A stretch of 64,000 nucleotides of DNA, taken from the NCBI GenBank assembly GCA_020975725.1, contig QXJR01000030.1, positions 310,001 to 374,000 on the forward strand, read 5' to 3'. Under the pieces are notes generated by a model that worked only from the letters and a program-made list of their open reading frames with translations, was not told the origin of the DNA and did not search any database. Positions 1 through 9,356 of the stretch are shown piece by piece (the stretch's first letter is position 1; each line of letters begins with the position of its first letter). The position numbers and the translations under genes were made by a program. The DNA comes from Picocystis sp. L7. Lineage: Eukaryota; Chlorophyta; Picocystophyceae; Picocystales; Picocystaceae.

Positions 1-1026
1 CTGGTCCCACAGGTCCCGGAGCCGTTCTACGTACAAGGCGTGGTAGTGGTCCACCACCGCTTCGAAATCCGGATCGCCCTTCGTCCCATCCGTCCGAGGC
101 ACCTCCAAAGGAGAACCCACCACCGAAACGATGGGCGTGCGTTGAGGCATGAAGCCAAACAGGTGCCAGAAGTCCCCCGTCACCTCGGGGAAGACGATCC
201 CAAAACGGCGGTAGAAGTTGTACAGCCTCTGGCGTCCCGGAGTGCCCGGCCTGGGCGTTCGTGTCAGGAACGTGTCCGGCTCCCCGAAAGAAAGGACGGG
301 AACCAAGGATGAACCGGTCTGCAGGGCCACGCGCACGAATCCCTTGCGATGTTTGAGAACGATGCCGTACTCTCCCGGATAGGCGTGCAGGCTTTCCAAC
401 GCTCCACCCACGGCGAGAAAGATGGCGTTCCCGGGCCCCCGTTCCAGTATCTTGCGACACGTTTGCTTGCTCACATCGCTGGCCCCGTGCCAATGCAAGT
501 ACGTCCTCAGGAACGGCGTGTTGAGGTTCATCTTGAGGGTCAAGGCGTGGAGCTGTATCCCGTAGAACAGGTCGTCGAATCCCGTGGCGTTGGTCATGAA
601 GTTTCCCCATCCGCCCAGGCAGATCACGCCATGGGGATGGTAAGCGAACACGTAGGTCTTTTTCGGATCCAGCTCCCCCGTCTTGACGAGCTTCATGGGA
701 AAGTACGCGGCGAAATGCTTCCACAGGGACGCGTTCCTCAGCGGCGTGGACCACCGCTTGTTACGGATGGGTTGTCCGGGTCCCAGGAACATCCAGGCCA
801 GGTACAGGGCCACGAGCGCGGCGGTCGTCTTGGACGCCAGCAGGAGTGCGATCGCCAGGGCCCATCCCAGGAGCGCGCCGAACGTGCTGATCATGAAGAA
901 CAGGACGGCGAGGTACTCCGCCGTCCGTTCCTTCCACGGTTTCTTCGACGTTCCTGTTCCTCGTTCCTTCTTCTCCTTTTTCCCATCTCCCATCCCTCCG
1001 TCCTTCCCTTTCGCCTGCGGATCCAT
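1..1026 (-). CDS. DGAT2: Diacylglycerol O-acyltransferase 2 (C-terminus cut by window edge)
   Basis: Reading the minus strand from the ATG at 1026 gives 342 uninterrupted codons that run off the left edge, so only about the last 15-20 residues are missing. DGAT2 enzymes acylate diacylglycerol to triacylglycerol in the ER membrane. After a basic N-terminus there are two adjacent hydrophobic segments (about residues 43-62 and 63-82), the catalytic HPHG motif (130-133), and the family blocks GPGNAIFLAVGGALESL and RKGFVRVALQTGSSLVPVLSFGEPD-like strands further on. The order and spacing match DGAT2 rather than MGAT wax synthases, although monoacylglycerol acyltransferase activity cannot be excluded. 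It is divergent from the glycosyltransferase at 1364 with about 340 bp between the start codons. The family call is secure; substrate preference is inference. Confidence 0.9.
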   Translation of the reverse strand, partial: MDPQAKGKDGGMGDGKKEKKERGTGTSKKPWKERTAEYLAVLFFMISTFGALLGWALAIALLLASKTTAALVALYLAWMFLGPGQPIRNKRWSTPLRNASLWKHFAAYFPMKLVKTGELDPKKTYVFAYHPHGVICLGGWGNFMTNATGFDDLFYGIQLHALTLKMNLNTPFLRTYLHWHGASDVSKQTCRKILERGPGNAIFLAVGGALESLHAYPGEYGIVLKHRKGFVRVALQTGSSLVPVLSFGEPDTFLTRTPRPGTPGRQRLYNFYRRFGIVFPEVTGDFWHLFGFMPQRTPIVSVVGSPLEVPRTDGTKGDPDFEAVVDHYHALYVERLRDLWDQ

Positions 1027-1363
1027 CCACGTTCGGTTTCCACCGACACGTCGACCGTCCTTCCGACACGTCCCGGGATCGGATCGATCCGAAAGGAGGC
1101 ATCGATCGGATCCACTTGGGTTTCTCCCTTTCTAAGGCTTGGGATCCGAACCGACGGGATCCCGGTTCGTTTTTTCTCCTCCTCGAGATACCGTCCCCCT
1201 TCTCTTGGAGAAAGGAAAAGGGGGAACGGGGGGTCGGAGACCGAGAGGTGGGGTTCTTCGAAAGGGGAGGGATAGAAGGACAGAAAGGACGCCTGAAAGG
1301 GGAGGATGGAGAAGGATCGACGGGATCGAACCCGAGAGGAAAGGCGGGTGGGGAACGCAAGGC
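1027..1363. promoter_or_regulatory. Divergent intergenic region, DGAT2 / GT2
   Basis: This 337-bp spacer lies between two start codons and probably holds both promoters. It contains GGATCGATCC and ATCGATCGGATCC palindromes next to TTTCG/CGAAA runs. The same mixture recurs upstream of many genes here. No other gene is visible. Confidence 0.4.
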
Positions 1364-2509
1364 ATGGCGTCGGGACGCGCGCCTGGACCTCGGCACGGCG
1401 GACGGTGGAGGATCGCGCGTCGAAAGGGAGGGAAGGGGAAGAATGGCGCGTGTTCCGCGAAGGTGCAGGAGGAGACGCATCGAAGCACCCCGAGGAGGCG
1501 TTTCAGCGTGGTGATTCCCACGTACAACCGTCTACCCATCCTGCGAAAGTGCTTGGACGCGTTGGAAAAGCAGCGTTTTCGAACGCACGAGGGAGGCGGA
1601 TCGGAGGGTTTGGCGTACGAGGTGGTGGTGGTGGACGACGGATCCACGGACGGAACGGTCGAGCACTTGAAGGCACACGCCCACGCGTACCCGCACCTGA
1701 GGCTGGTGGAAGCGTCCCACGGTGGCGCTGCCGCGGCGAGGAACCGAGGCGTGGCCGATGCGCGTGGCGACGTGATCGTCTTCATCGATTCCGACCTGGT
1801 GGTGACGTCGGACTTCCTGCAGGAGCACGCCCTCGCCTTGGAACGAGCCGTGCACGTGGACGGAGACCCACGCGCCTTCACCTACGGCAGGGTCATCAAC
1901 ACCGACAACTTCGCGGAACCCACGTCGGAACCGTTCAAGGCCACGGATCGTTCGGCGGCCTTCTTCGCCACGGGGAACGTCGCCATCTCCAAGCGTTGGC
2001 TCCTGGAAGCGTCCGTTGGGAACCGTTCGGGACGTGTTGCGGATCCTTTCGTCTCCGGTCCGTTCGACACCGACTTCACCGAGTACGGTTGGGAAGATTT
2101 GGAGCTCGGGGAGCGATTGCGCAAGCTTGGGGTGCGCATGGTGCGCTGTCCGTCCGCGGTGGGATACCACTGGCATCCTCCGTTGAAGCCGGAGGACGTG
2201 CCTTTCCTGGTGGAACAGGAACGACAGCGGGGTCGCGGTGGAGCCAGGTTCTATCGCAAGCATCCGCAACTCCGCGTGCGATTGATGGTCCAATTGACCC
2301 CGTTCCACTGGGCCTTGTGGTACCTGCTCACCTGGGGAGGCAGGTGGAACGAAGACGTGCTGGAACCTTGGGTGCACAAGCTGTGCGACTTGGGTCGACC
2401 GCGCGCGGCGTCCTTCCTGCTCTCTCCCATCCTCAATTGGCACTGCATGATGGCTGCACGCCAAGAGCTGGAGCTGCTCGACGGGAGGGAAGCCCGGACC
2501 GACGCTTGA
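1364..2509 (+). CDS. Family 2 glycosyltransferase
   Basis: This 381-residue protein has a GT-A fold. The first strand FSVVIPTYNR is at 47-56, VVVVDDGSTDG follows near 87-97, and the metal-binding IDSD (DXD type) is near 141-144. A GWEDLELGERL acceptor-side motif near 242 is the type found in galactosyltransferase-like C domains. A roughly 110-residue C-terminal extension resembles cyanobacterial GT2 proteins. The basic, Ser/Arg-rich first 45 residues could be a plastid transit peptide. The frame is open further upstream, but I chose the ATG at 1364 because the earlier sequence is low-complexity promoter-like DNA. It probably transfers a sugar from a nucleotide donor to a glycan or lipid; the substrate is unknown. 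Confidence 0.8.
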   Translation: MASGRAPGPRHGGRWRIARRKGGKGKNGACSAKVQEETHRSTPRRRFSVVIPTYNRLPILRKCLDALEKQRFRTHEGGGSEGLAYEVVVVDDGSTDGTVEHLKAHAHAYPHLRLVEASHGGAAAARNRGVADARGDVIVFIDSDLVVTSDFLQEHALALERAVHVDGDPRAFTYGRVINTDNFAEPTSEPFKATDRSAAFFATGNVAISKRWLLEASVGNRSGRVADPFVSGPFDTDFTEYGWEDLELGERLRKLGVRMVRCPSAVGYHWHPPLKPEDVPFLVEQERQRGRGGARFYRKHPQLRVRLMVQLTPFHWALWYLLTWGGRWNEDVLEPWVHKLCDLGRPRAASFLLSPILNWHCMMAARQELELLDGREARTDA

Positions 2510-3103
2510 AGGACGCCTGGGCAAGCGGAGCTGGCTCTACCTTTCGGTGGTTGCGAAAGCAAGGGCGTTCCTTCACTTTCTCTCTCTCTCTTTCAATCTT
2601 TCGATCCGATCCGATCCGGCCGAGGCAGGACGGCACGCGTCTCCCTTTCGGACGTGCGCGGTTCACGTGTGTCCCTGGACGCATCCCACTCGACCCACGT
2701 CTTGACCTTTCTTCCTTGTCCTTGGGCCCTTTCGTCGAAAGGATGGATCCATGGGACCCCGGACCGTCCTCCCTTTCCTTCTTTCCTTTCCCTTTCGTTG
2801 GCCGCCACTCCACCCTGGGTTGGGTTCGAGGGGGGATGGGGAACCGGCTTCCATCCATCCCCGGTCAACCGTGTGGTGAACCCGGCTTCTCCGGTGGGAC
2901 AGCTCGGACTGCACCCCGGCACACCTCCCTTGTACCCTCCCACCCGATCGATCCAGGCCCAGGAGCGGGACCCACGCACACGCACCCTTCGGAGCAGATG
3001 CACCCCACCGCCATCGTCCGGGTGGGAGGGGCGGTCCTCCGACGGACCGGGGGGGTGCGTCTGCTCCAAAGGGGTGTGTGTGGGTGGGTCGCCATTCGTC
3101 GGC
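2510..3103. other. Intergenic region between GT2 and DONSON-like gene
   Basis: Pyrimidine-rich DNA with CT repeats near 2578-2600, tandem GATCC copies, and an imperfect inverted repeat at 2974-3087. The plus frame is open through most of it, but the translation is low-complexity, so I treat it as noncoding leader. Confidence 0.4.
2974..3087. repeat. Imperfect inverted repeat upstream of DONSON-like gene
   Basis: The arm near 2974-3006 contains GGAGCAGATGCACCCC. It pairs with GGGGTGCGTCTGCTCC starting near 3052, and pairing extends imperfectly to about 33 bp per arm. The structure ends 17 bp before the chosen ATG at 3104. It could form a hairpin in the 5-prime leader or be the remnant of a small inverted-repeat element. 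Confidence 0.55.
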
Positions 3104-4651
3104 ATGGGAACCCATCGGCGCGGCCACGTTTCCGCGCTTCTGCAGGGTTTGGACGCGTCCGTCGCGGTCCAAGAGGCGGATGGGAACGGCAAGGAAGAAG
3201 GAAAAGGAGACGGATCGTCAGGAGAGGCCGTGGCACGCAAGGCAGACGCACCTGCACCGCCGCGACGCACCGACCTGTCGGCCTTGCTGCGCGCGCACCG
3301 CTCGAGGCCCACGTCCACCGCGCGCGCGCGTGACGGTGGTGCGGACGTGGGAAAGAGGCAGCTGGACGATTCGGACGCGTCCCGTCCGGAGACCACGTGC
3401 ACGCGTCATCTGCCTTGGGACGGCACGTGCAAGACGCTGCTGCGCCTGTCCGCCACGACGCCTTTCCCACGCGATGGACGCGCATCCGACGCGTGGGAAG
3501 CATTGCGAAGCTTCTCGTCCTCCCAAGAAGCGTCCGTTTCCACTCCATCCGCGACCTGGAAGCGCGCCTCCCACGTGTGGACCTGCCGCTGTCGGGGTCG
3601 TGGCGCTTGGGAAGAGACCTTTCGCAGCGCGTACTACGCATGGCGGCACGCCGCCAAATCCACCTCCTGGAGGAGCGGAGAGGTCTCCGAATCGAACAAG
3701 GACGTCCATCACCTGCTGGTGTCCCACGTCCCCTTCACCATGCTGTTCGTGTCCCGAGTGGAGGAAGCGGACGGACGTCCTTGTGCGATGCTGGCCAAGT
3801 CCACGCCAGGTGCAAGGGCGTCCTTGGACGATGCAGGTGTGGAATACCAAGTCATGGACATGACGCCGTCGAATCCTCGTCCAAGGAACCACTCCCACGC
3901 GAAACGCGCACGGGATGGACCCGAACTCCTCCTGGACGAAACCGAGGATGCAGGTGGAGCGGTGGAAGACCTCGAAGAGGAAGGGGGCTGGTGGGAAGGC
4001 GGTCGCGTGGTGGACCTGGACGAACAGAAACGGAAGAAATCGGAATCGCCGCTGCGATTCATCGGACACCTGGACGTCCATGGCGCGTACGAGTTCCTGC
4101 TGGAACGAGGCGCACCGACAGAAACCCATCACGAGAAGAAGAAGAGGAAGACGGAGGAGGACGAGAGACGTAGGAGCAACCAAGAAGCGGACGGCGCGAC
4201 GCGCCTGTACGCGTCGGTGCCTTTCGTGGGTGCAACCATACGAACCCTGCGCACCACCTACGCCGTCGCGCGCGGCGCAGGGGATGCGTCCTCGTCCGAG
4301 GTGCACTTCGCCACCTTGCGCGGGGCCACCAGCGACGACGAAGAAGAAGGAACGGGAGGGGAAGGCGATGGAAGCGAGCGGACGATCGAAGGAGCGGACG
4401 GGGACAGAGGCGCGGGTCGATGGATCCCGCCGTGGACCGTCCAACAGGTGCTGCAGGCGGCAACCGAGTGCCTGCCGGATGGTTACGAAGCGGAAATGAG
4501 GACGGACGCGTCCACGTGCGCGTTCCATCGACTGCTGGATCCAACACCGACGTCCCGAGAGAAACCCGCCGCGTCGTTGCAGGGAAGGAGAGGCGCCATG
4601 CGTCACCTGCGGTACAGGCGTGGACAATACGCATGCACGTGGACCACCTGA
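3104..4651 (+). CDS. DONSON: DONSON-like replication protein
   Basis: This 515-residue protein resembles DONSON (downstream neighbour of SON), which helps load the CMG helicase and stabilise replication forks in the nucleus. Recognisable blocks are a short N-terminal DLSALLRAHR element, an HLPWDG motif, WEETFRSAYYAWRH, and the family core with the shape HHLLVSHVPFTMLFVSR followed by a segment like AxxxSTPGARASLDDAGVEY. The C-terminal half carries acidic low-complexity inserts and then WIPPWTVQQVLQA. An earlier in-frame ATG exists at 2654, but the sequence before 3104 is repeat-like. It converges on the RelA/SpoT gene. Similarity is judged by eye, so the assignment is good but not certain. Confidence 0.7.
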   Translation: MGTHRRGHVSALLQGLDASVAVQEADGNGKEEGKGDGSSGEAVARKADAPAPPRRTDLSALLRAHRSRPTSTARARDGGADVGKRQLDDSDASRPETTCTRHLPWDGTCKTLLRLSATTPFPRDGRASDAWEALRSFSSSQEASVSTPSATWKRASHVWTCRCRGRGAWEETFRSAYYAWRHAAKSTSWRSGEVSESNKDVHHLLVSHVPFTMLFVSRVEEADGRPCAMLAKSTPGARASLDDAGVEYQVMDMTPSNPRPRNHSHAKRARDGPELLLDETEDAGGAVEDLEEEGGWWEGGRVVDLDEQKRKKSESPLRFIGHLDVHGAYEFLLERGAPTETHHEKKKRKTEEDERRRSNQEADGATRLYASVPFVGATIRTLRTTYAVARGAGDASSSEVHFATLRGATSDDEEEGTGGEGDGSERTIEGADGDRGAGRWIPPWTVQQVLQAATECLPDGYEAEMRTDASTCAFHRLLDPTPTSREKPAASLQGRRGAMRHLRYRRGQYACTWTT

Positions 4652-5242
4652 GCGGGGTTCCCCCCCGATCCCCGTCGACCAACCGGATCGACGACGGGCG
4701 ACCCTCGTGCGGACCCCGATCCACGGGGAAAGGAGAAGGAGCAGAGAGCAGACCCACGGACACGGGCGATGGCAGACGAGGGGCGGGGCGTCAGATGGGT
4801 GCGGGAAGAGGGGACGTAACGTACGGAACGCTGCTTCCAACCTATCGGAGGACCGTCGGCTTCGACCCCGGTCCTGGAAACCGTCCACGGATGGGCACGA
4901 ACACGAGATCCGCGTGGTCGAGCCCAGGAAGCGCACCACGCAAAGCCGCGGCCGGCGGAGGCGCGCCCCGAAGGACCCGGGCGGGCGAAGGTCGTTCCCG
5001 CCCGTCCGAGCGATCTCCTGGACGCCCGCCATCGATTCCCCGTCGCAGGAAGGGGCCGTCGACCGTGCCTCGTTCGATCCCCACGTCCGTCGACCCCACC
5101 CTCCCGTTCCTTGGAACGACGATCCACGTACCGCTGATTCCCCCCCCCCCCCCTCGGGCGGGCCGGCGGGGGCCCGAGACGGCGCCGGGAGGACGGGCGT
5201 GGCGATCCGGGTGTTATTGAACGACCTCCGCGTACGCTTCAT
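4652..5242. other. Shared 3-prime region, DONSON / RSH
   Basis: Lies between two converging stop codons. It contains a run of 14 C at 5140-5153, immediately followed by a hairpin with CTCGGGC (5153-5159) pairing GCCCGAG (5172-5178). No gene is evident. It probably serves as 3-prime UTR and polyadenylation sequence for both neighbours. Confidence 0.4.
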
Positions 5243-8200
5243 TCACGAGCCGCGGCGCCCCGCCGGCCGGGTCGCCTCGTGCCGAACGGCGGCCGGGGAC
5301 GGGACGGACGCCCGCACGTCGGACGGGAGCTCTTCCACGGAGAGGGGCGGCAGGCCGTGGGTCGCGCGATGGTGCTTTCTCATCTTGCGCGCGCGCGCGA
5401 AGTCGCGATCGGCCCTGGCCCGTTCCCCGCACGCCCTGGCCAGGTGGGCCATGGCCATCAGGGTGGCCTCGTCGGTGTCGTCCACGTCCCAGGCGCGCCT
5501 CAGGAGCGCCTCGGCCGAGCCCAAATCGCCCCGCATCCTGGCCAGGGACGCCGCGGCGCGCAGGAGTCCGAGGTGACGGGGCGCGACCCTCAGTCCCACC
5601 GCGTATCGTTTCCAGGCGGCGTCCGGATCTCCCCTCGACAGCTCGAACTTCCCGAACGACAGCCACCTCGCGGCTCGCCGGGGGGACGCCAGCACCGCGT
5701 CGACGAACGCCCGCCTGGCCTCGTCCGCCTTGGACGGGTCGTCTTCCACGTTCGCCGCCCGGGCCAACGCGCACGCGCGCGCGTGCAGCAGCTTCCCGCT
5801 CCTCGGCGCCGTCCTCTCCCCCGCCCGGAGCACCTCCAGCGCCTCCTTCGGATCCAAGGCCTTGGCGTAGGCGACGTAGCCGCGTACGTCCCACGGCGCG
5901 ATCCACACCGCCCGCTGGTATAGCGCTCGCGCGCGTCGGTGGGCGCCACGCTCGGACTCCAGCCTGGCCCGTCCACGCAGGGCCCTCGAGGCCGCTTCGG
6001 CGAGGTTCAGGTCGGCCGCGGTCAGCTCCTCGTCCAGGGCCAGGTCGATGGCGTCCGCGTGCGCGGGGAGGTCCAACGCGATCCGGACGGACGCTCGGTA
6101 CAGGAGGTCCGCCGCCGCGGCGTCCCCGTGGATCGCTTCCAGGGACGCCCACGCGCACAACAGGTAGGATCGCACGGCGGGATCCTTCGCCTGGGGATCG
6201 TCCAGCGCGCGTGCGTACGCGTCCCTGGCCGCGCGCCAGTGCCGCAGGCGCATCCACGCCCGCGGGGAACGGGCCGTGCACGCGGCTTCGAGGTCGACGT
6301 ACGGTTCCATGGGGAGCTTGGATCCTCCCGGACGCGTCAGGCGCGCCGCGACCCCGCCCAACGCCAGGGTGTCCCCGATCCACGCCTCCGTCCGTCGCCT
6401 TCCCGCGAGCGTGGTCCCGTTGAGGGTGGCGTCCGGACCCTGTCCCACCGCCGTCACGTACAGGGTCGACGCTTCGACCTCCGCGTTTCGCATCGCTTCC
6501 GTCCACGATCCGTCCGTCCCACCGTTCCCTGGGATGGGGCGTGGGTCCAGGTCGTCCTTCCCACCCTTCTCCAGGGGCGGGTTGCGATCCACGTAGCCCA
6601 CCACCATGGTGTAGGAAGACGCGGTCCCCGTCGAGGGGGACGCGAGCACGTCGCGCACGTCCTGGACGGGAGGAGATCCCGGGAACACGTGGTGGTCGTT
6701 CCCCCGCCACACCCACACGAACCGCACGTCTTCCGTGGACGTGGGATCGTTCCCGCGCGTCGGCAGGGGGATCTCCTTCGTTCCGAGGGAGGACCCTCCT
6801 TCACCCGCGTGGACGACGTAACCGCCGTGGACGGCGCTCGGCTGCAAGTGGACCGCACCGGAAAGGGACAGGACCAGTCCCGGACGGCTCACGTCCGGCT
6901 TCCATCGCTCCACCAAGGCGCGCAGGAAGGTGCGAGCGTCCGGCACGTCTCGCCTCCGCCTCCGTCTCGCGCGTCCTCTGGCGACGTTCGTGCGTTCCGT
7001 GCCCTCGTCCCGGTCTCCACGCGCCATCGGTTGGCGCGTTTCCGTCGCGTTCCGACCTCGGCGCGCCAGCTCCTCCTGCAGTCGGACCTGGGTCCTCGCG
7101 TCGGCGCGGGCCAGGAACGCCAACCTCTGCTGGAGCTCCTGGAACTCCTCCTGGGTGACCCCTTGGTTCGCGCCGCCACTCGCGTCCGGTTCCGTCCACG
7201 TGTCGTTGGATCGTACGCGCGCCGCCATCCTCGTTCCTCCTTTCCATTCCCCTCCGAACATGGAGAAGAACCCGTCCTCGTCCGTGGCCATGGAGATGGA
7301 CGGATCTTCCTCGGTGGAGATCGGCGCGTCCACTCCGATACCACCACCTCGTGGACCTTGATCTTCTTCTCCTTCTTCTTCTTCTTCTTCGTCGTCGCGG
7401 TCGTTCCAGGCGCGCAGGAGGGCCCCGGTGGTGAGCGCGGGGATCACCTCTCCTTTGTACGCCGAATGGGACGCGCATCCCCGCTCGGCGACCGCGTCCA
7501 TCTCTTCCGTCCTCACCTGCAGCTCCACGCACACGTGTCGCTCCACCGCCGAGGACGCGTCCTCGTGCTTTCCCGTCCACCTTTCCTTCTTCTCCTCCTC
7601 CTCCTTGGTCTCCTCTTCCTTCTTCTTCTTCTTCGGCATCGGCACGTGCAGGGTGGCGTGCAAGGATTGGTATCCGTTTCCCTTGGGTTGGGCGATGTAA
7701 TCCTTGTCACGATCCGACTGGTGGATCCACAGACTGCGCGCGACGTCCAGGACCACGTAGCAGGCCTGCACGGCGCGCATCCGATCCGATGCGGGATCGT
7801 CGCGGGTGTCGCGCGGCACCACCACCACGCGCAGTCCCAATCGATCCCGCACGTCTCGACTGCGCCTCTTTCTCTTGCGAAGGAGCTTGCGCATGGTGGA
7901 GAACAGGGCCTTGCGACGCACCGAAACGCGCACGCCTTGGATCAGGTCCGGCAGGCGCGGATCGTCGTCCAAGGCACGTCGGAGCTCGGATTCGCACGCG
8001 GCGAGGATCTGGGCGTCTCGATCGTCCATCTCACGCATCCAACCGGCGAGCGCGGCGTAGCTCCTGGGGAAGAGGACGGCGAAGGCGCGATCTTCGAGCT
8101 CGTCACGCAGGGCTCCTGCGTTCAAGGCGTGGGAGAGCGGCGCGTAGATCTGCATGGTTTCCAAGGCCAGCTGCTGCCTCCTCCACGTCGGCAGGGAAGC

Positions 8201-8836
8201 GCTGTGTCGCATCAGGTCCAATCGCCAGGCCAAGGCCACGAAGATGGAACGCGCGTCGTGGAAGGCCAAGCAGAAGTTCCGCAGGGCACGTGCCGAATCG
8301 TCGTCGTGAGCCGCGCCTCTCGCCGGGAGGGCCCTCAGCCTCGCGGCGTCGTGGGTGAGCGCGGCCACGCTCGCGCCCGCCGCCTCTTCCACCTCCGACA
8401 GGCTGACGACGCCGCGATGGACGGCGTCGGCGAGCAGTCCGGCCACGGCGGTCTCCTTTCCCAATCCCAAGGAACCCAGCTGGGCCACCACGTCCACGGC
8501 CGCTTCGATCCTCGGACGTCCGTCTTCGGTGCACGGGGATTCTTCCAGCACGCTTCGGACCAAGCGTTGGACGTGCGCCTCTCCCTTGTCTTCCGCGAGG
8601 ACGTGGATCGGTTCCACCTGGGACGGATCGAAGGACGAACGGGCGACGGGAGGTACGAAGGTACGCAACCTCCCCTTCCACCCGTCCGACCTCGCGTGGT
8701 GGTCGTCGTTCTTCTCCCCTCCGATCCTCCCGCGCCTCTTCCACGTCCTCGTCGTTCCTTTGCGCGCCTGGATCGCGACGCGTGAACCCGCCATCCGTTT
8801 CCCCATCCTCCCAAAACCGGACGTGTCTCTCCTCAC
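5243..8836 (-). CDS. RSH: RelA/SpoT homolog with TPR-rich C-terminus
   Basis: This 1197-residue intronless protein starts with a basic stretch that could be a plastid transit peptide. Residues about 105-250 match the RSH hydrolase region, but the HD motif is replaced (LLADAVHRG where LLHDxxEDT is expected), so ppGpp hydrolysis is probably lost. Residues about 303-465 form the synthetase domain with intact motifs: RKALFSTMRKL, DVRDRLGLRVVVV, DYIAQPKGNGYQSLHATL and VELQVRTEEMDAVAE, interrupted by a lysine/glutamate insert. After a low-complexity linker and a short FHA-like segment (TLNGTTLAG...GDTLALGG), residues about 880-1160 are helical TPR/HAT-type repeats. I see no TGS or ACT domain or EF hand. 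It likely makes (p)ppGpp in the plastid. A retrotransposon sits 20 bp before its ATG. Confidence 0.85.
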   Translation of the reverse strand: MRRDTSGFGRMGKRMAGSRVAIQARKGTTRTWKRRGRIGGEKNDDHHARSDGWKGRLRTFVPPVARSSFDPSQVEPIHVLAEDKGEAHVQRLVRSVLEESPCTEDGRPRIEAAVDVVAQLGSLGLGKETAVAGLLADAVHRGVVSLSEVEEAAGASVAALTHDAARLRALPARGAAHDDDSARALRNFCLAFHDARSIFVALAWRLDLMRHSASLPTWRRQQLALETMQIYAPLSHALNAGALRDELEDRAFAVLFPRSYAALAGWMREMDDRDAQILAACESELRRALDDDPRLPDLIQGVRVSVRRKALFSTMRKLLRKRKRRSRDVRDRLGLRVVVVPRDTRDDPASDRMRAVQACYVVLDVARSLWIHQSDRDKDYIAQPKGNGYQSLHATLHVPMPKKKKKEEETKEEEEKKERWTGKHEDASSAVERHVCVELQVRTEEMDAVAERGCASHSAYKGEVIPALTTGALLRAWNDRDDEEEEEEGEEDQGPRGGGIGVDAPISTEEDPSISMATDEDGFFSMFGGEWKGGTRMAARVRSNDTWTEPDASGGANQGVTQEEFQELQQRLAFLARADARTQVRLQEELARRGRNATETRQPMARGDRDEGTERTNVARGRARRRRRRDVPDARTFLRALVERWKPDVSRPGLVLSLSGAVHLQPSAVHGGYVVHAGEGGSSLGTKEIPLPTRGNDPTSTEDVRFVWVWRGNDHHVFPGSPPVQDVRDVLASPSTGTASSYTMVVGYVDRNPPLEKGGKDDLDPRPIPGNGGTDGSWTEAMRNAEVEASTLYVTAVGQGPDATLNGTTLAGRRRTEAWIGDTLALGGVAARLTRPGGSKLPMEPYVDLEAACTARSPRAWMRLRHWRAARDAYARALDDPQAKDPAVRSYLLCAWASLEAIHGDAAAADLLYRASVRIALDLPAHADAIDLALDEELTAADLNLAEAASRALRGRARLESERGAHRRARALYQRAVWIAPWDVRGYVAYAKALDPKEALEVLRAGERTAPRSGKLLHARACALARAANVEDDPSKADEARRAFVDAVLASPRRAARWLSFGKFELSRGDPDAAWKRYAVGLRVAPRHLGLLRAAASLARMRGDLGSAEALLRRAWDVDDTDEATLMAMAHLARACGERARADRDFARARKMRKHHRATHGLPPLSVEELPSDVRASVPSPAAVRHEATRPAGRRGS

Positions 8837-8850
8837 CTGACCTTTCGGTC

Positions 8851-8855
8851 CTTTC
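8851..8855. repeat. Target-site duplication, left copy (CTTTC)
   Basis: CTTTC immediately precedes the left LTR and recurs immediately after the right LTR at 13741-13745. A 5-bp duplication is normal for Ty1/copia integration and fixes the element borders. Confidence 0.9.
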
Positions 8856-9337
8856 TGTTGAAACGAATGTTAATTCGTTTAGGGTTTACAGCTCTTCCTC
8901 CAAGACCAAGTCCTTCGACCAAGGTGAAGGGTCGATCGACAGCTCGACATGTGGATCACCGACAACATGACCAGCGACGAACAAACGTCGTGCAAGAACG
9001 AATCATAGAATTCGACATACGACTGTCGAATACACTCAAGTATACCAATGAGAATACATTGGACGGAATCGAACACCTGCGACTATTTAAGAGCGCAGTG
9101 CATGCCTTGTAATACAGAACTTTGACGAAGTCATCCCCTTCACACCAGAATTCTCTTGCCATCGAGCCAACGCATCGAAACTCGTTGTCGAAGGATAGAG
9201 AACACATTGAAGAAGCGGAAAAGGGTATCTATTACCCAGCGCAGTAGCGAAAGACATACTGCACAGCGGTTCACAACCACGTCACAACAGTGCGTGGAAC
9301 AGTGAGTTTAATCTCAGAAGAAATCGATATTTCAACA
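8856..9337 (+). repeat. Left LTR of copia element
   Basis: 482 bp running from TGTTGAAACG to TTTCAACA with perfect 8-bp terminal inverted repeats. It matches 13259-13740 in length and, by eye, in sequence throughout. Being next to the RSH start codon, it probably now contributes that gene's upstream region. Confidence 0.95.
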
Positions 9338-9354
9338 GGTTAAGAGCCTTGAAG
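9338..9354 (+). other. Primer-binding site resembling a tRNA-Lys(CUU) anticodon half
   Basis: The sequence directly after the left LTR is GGTTAAGAGCCTTGAAG. Its complement contains GGCUCUUAACC, the shape of an anticodon stem-loop of tRNA-Lys with loop CUCUUAA. It does not start with TGG, so a complete tRNA 3-prime CCA end is not used. This mirrors Drosophila copia, whose GGTTATGGGCCCAG site pairs with the anticodon arm of initiator tRNA. The tRNA identity is my inference. Confidence 0.55.
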
Positions 9355-9356
9355 CT

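Noticed and set aside
5939-8785. 948-codon open frame on the plus strand
   Set aside because: It is antisense to the RSH gene, whose motifs are clear on the minus strand. GC-rich codons leave the complement open.
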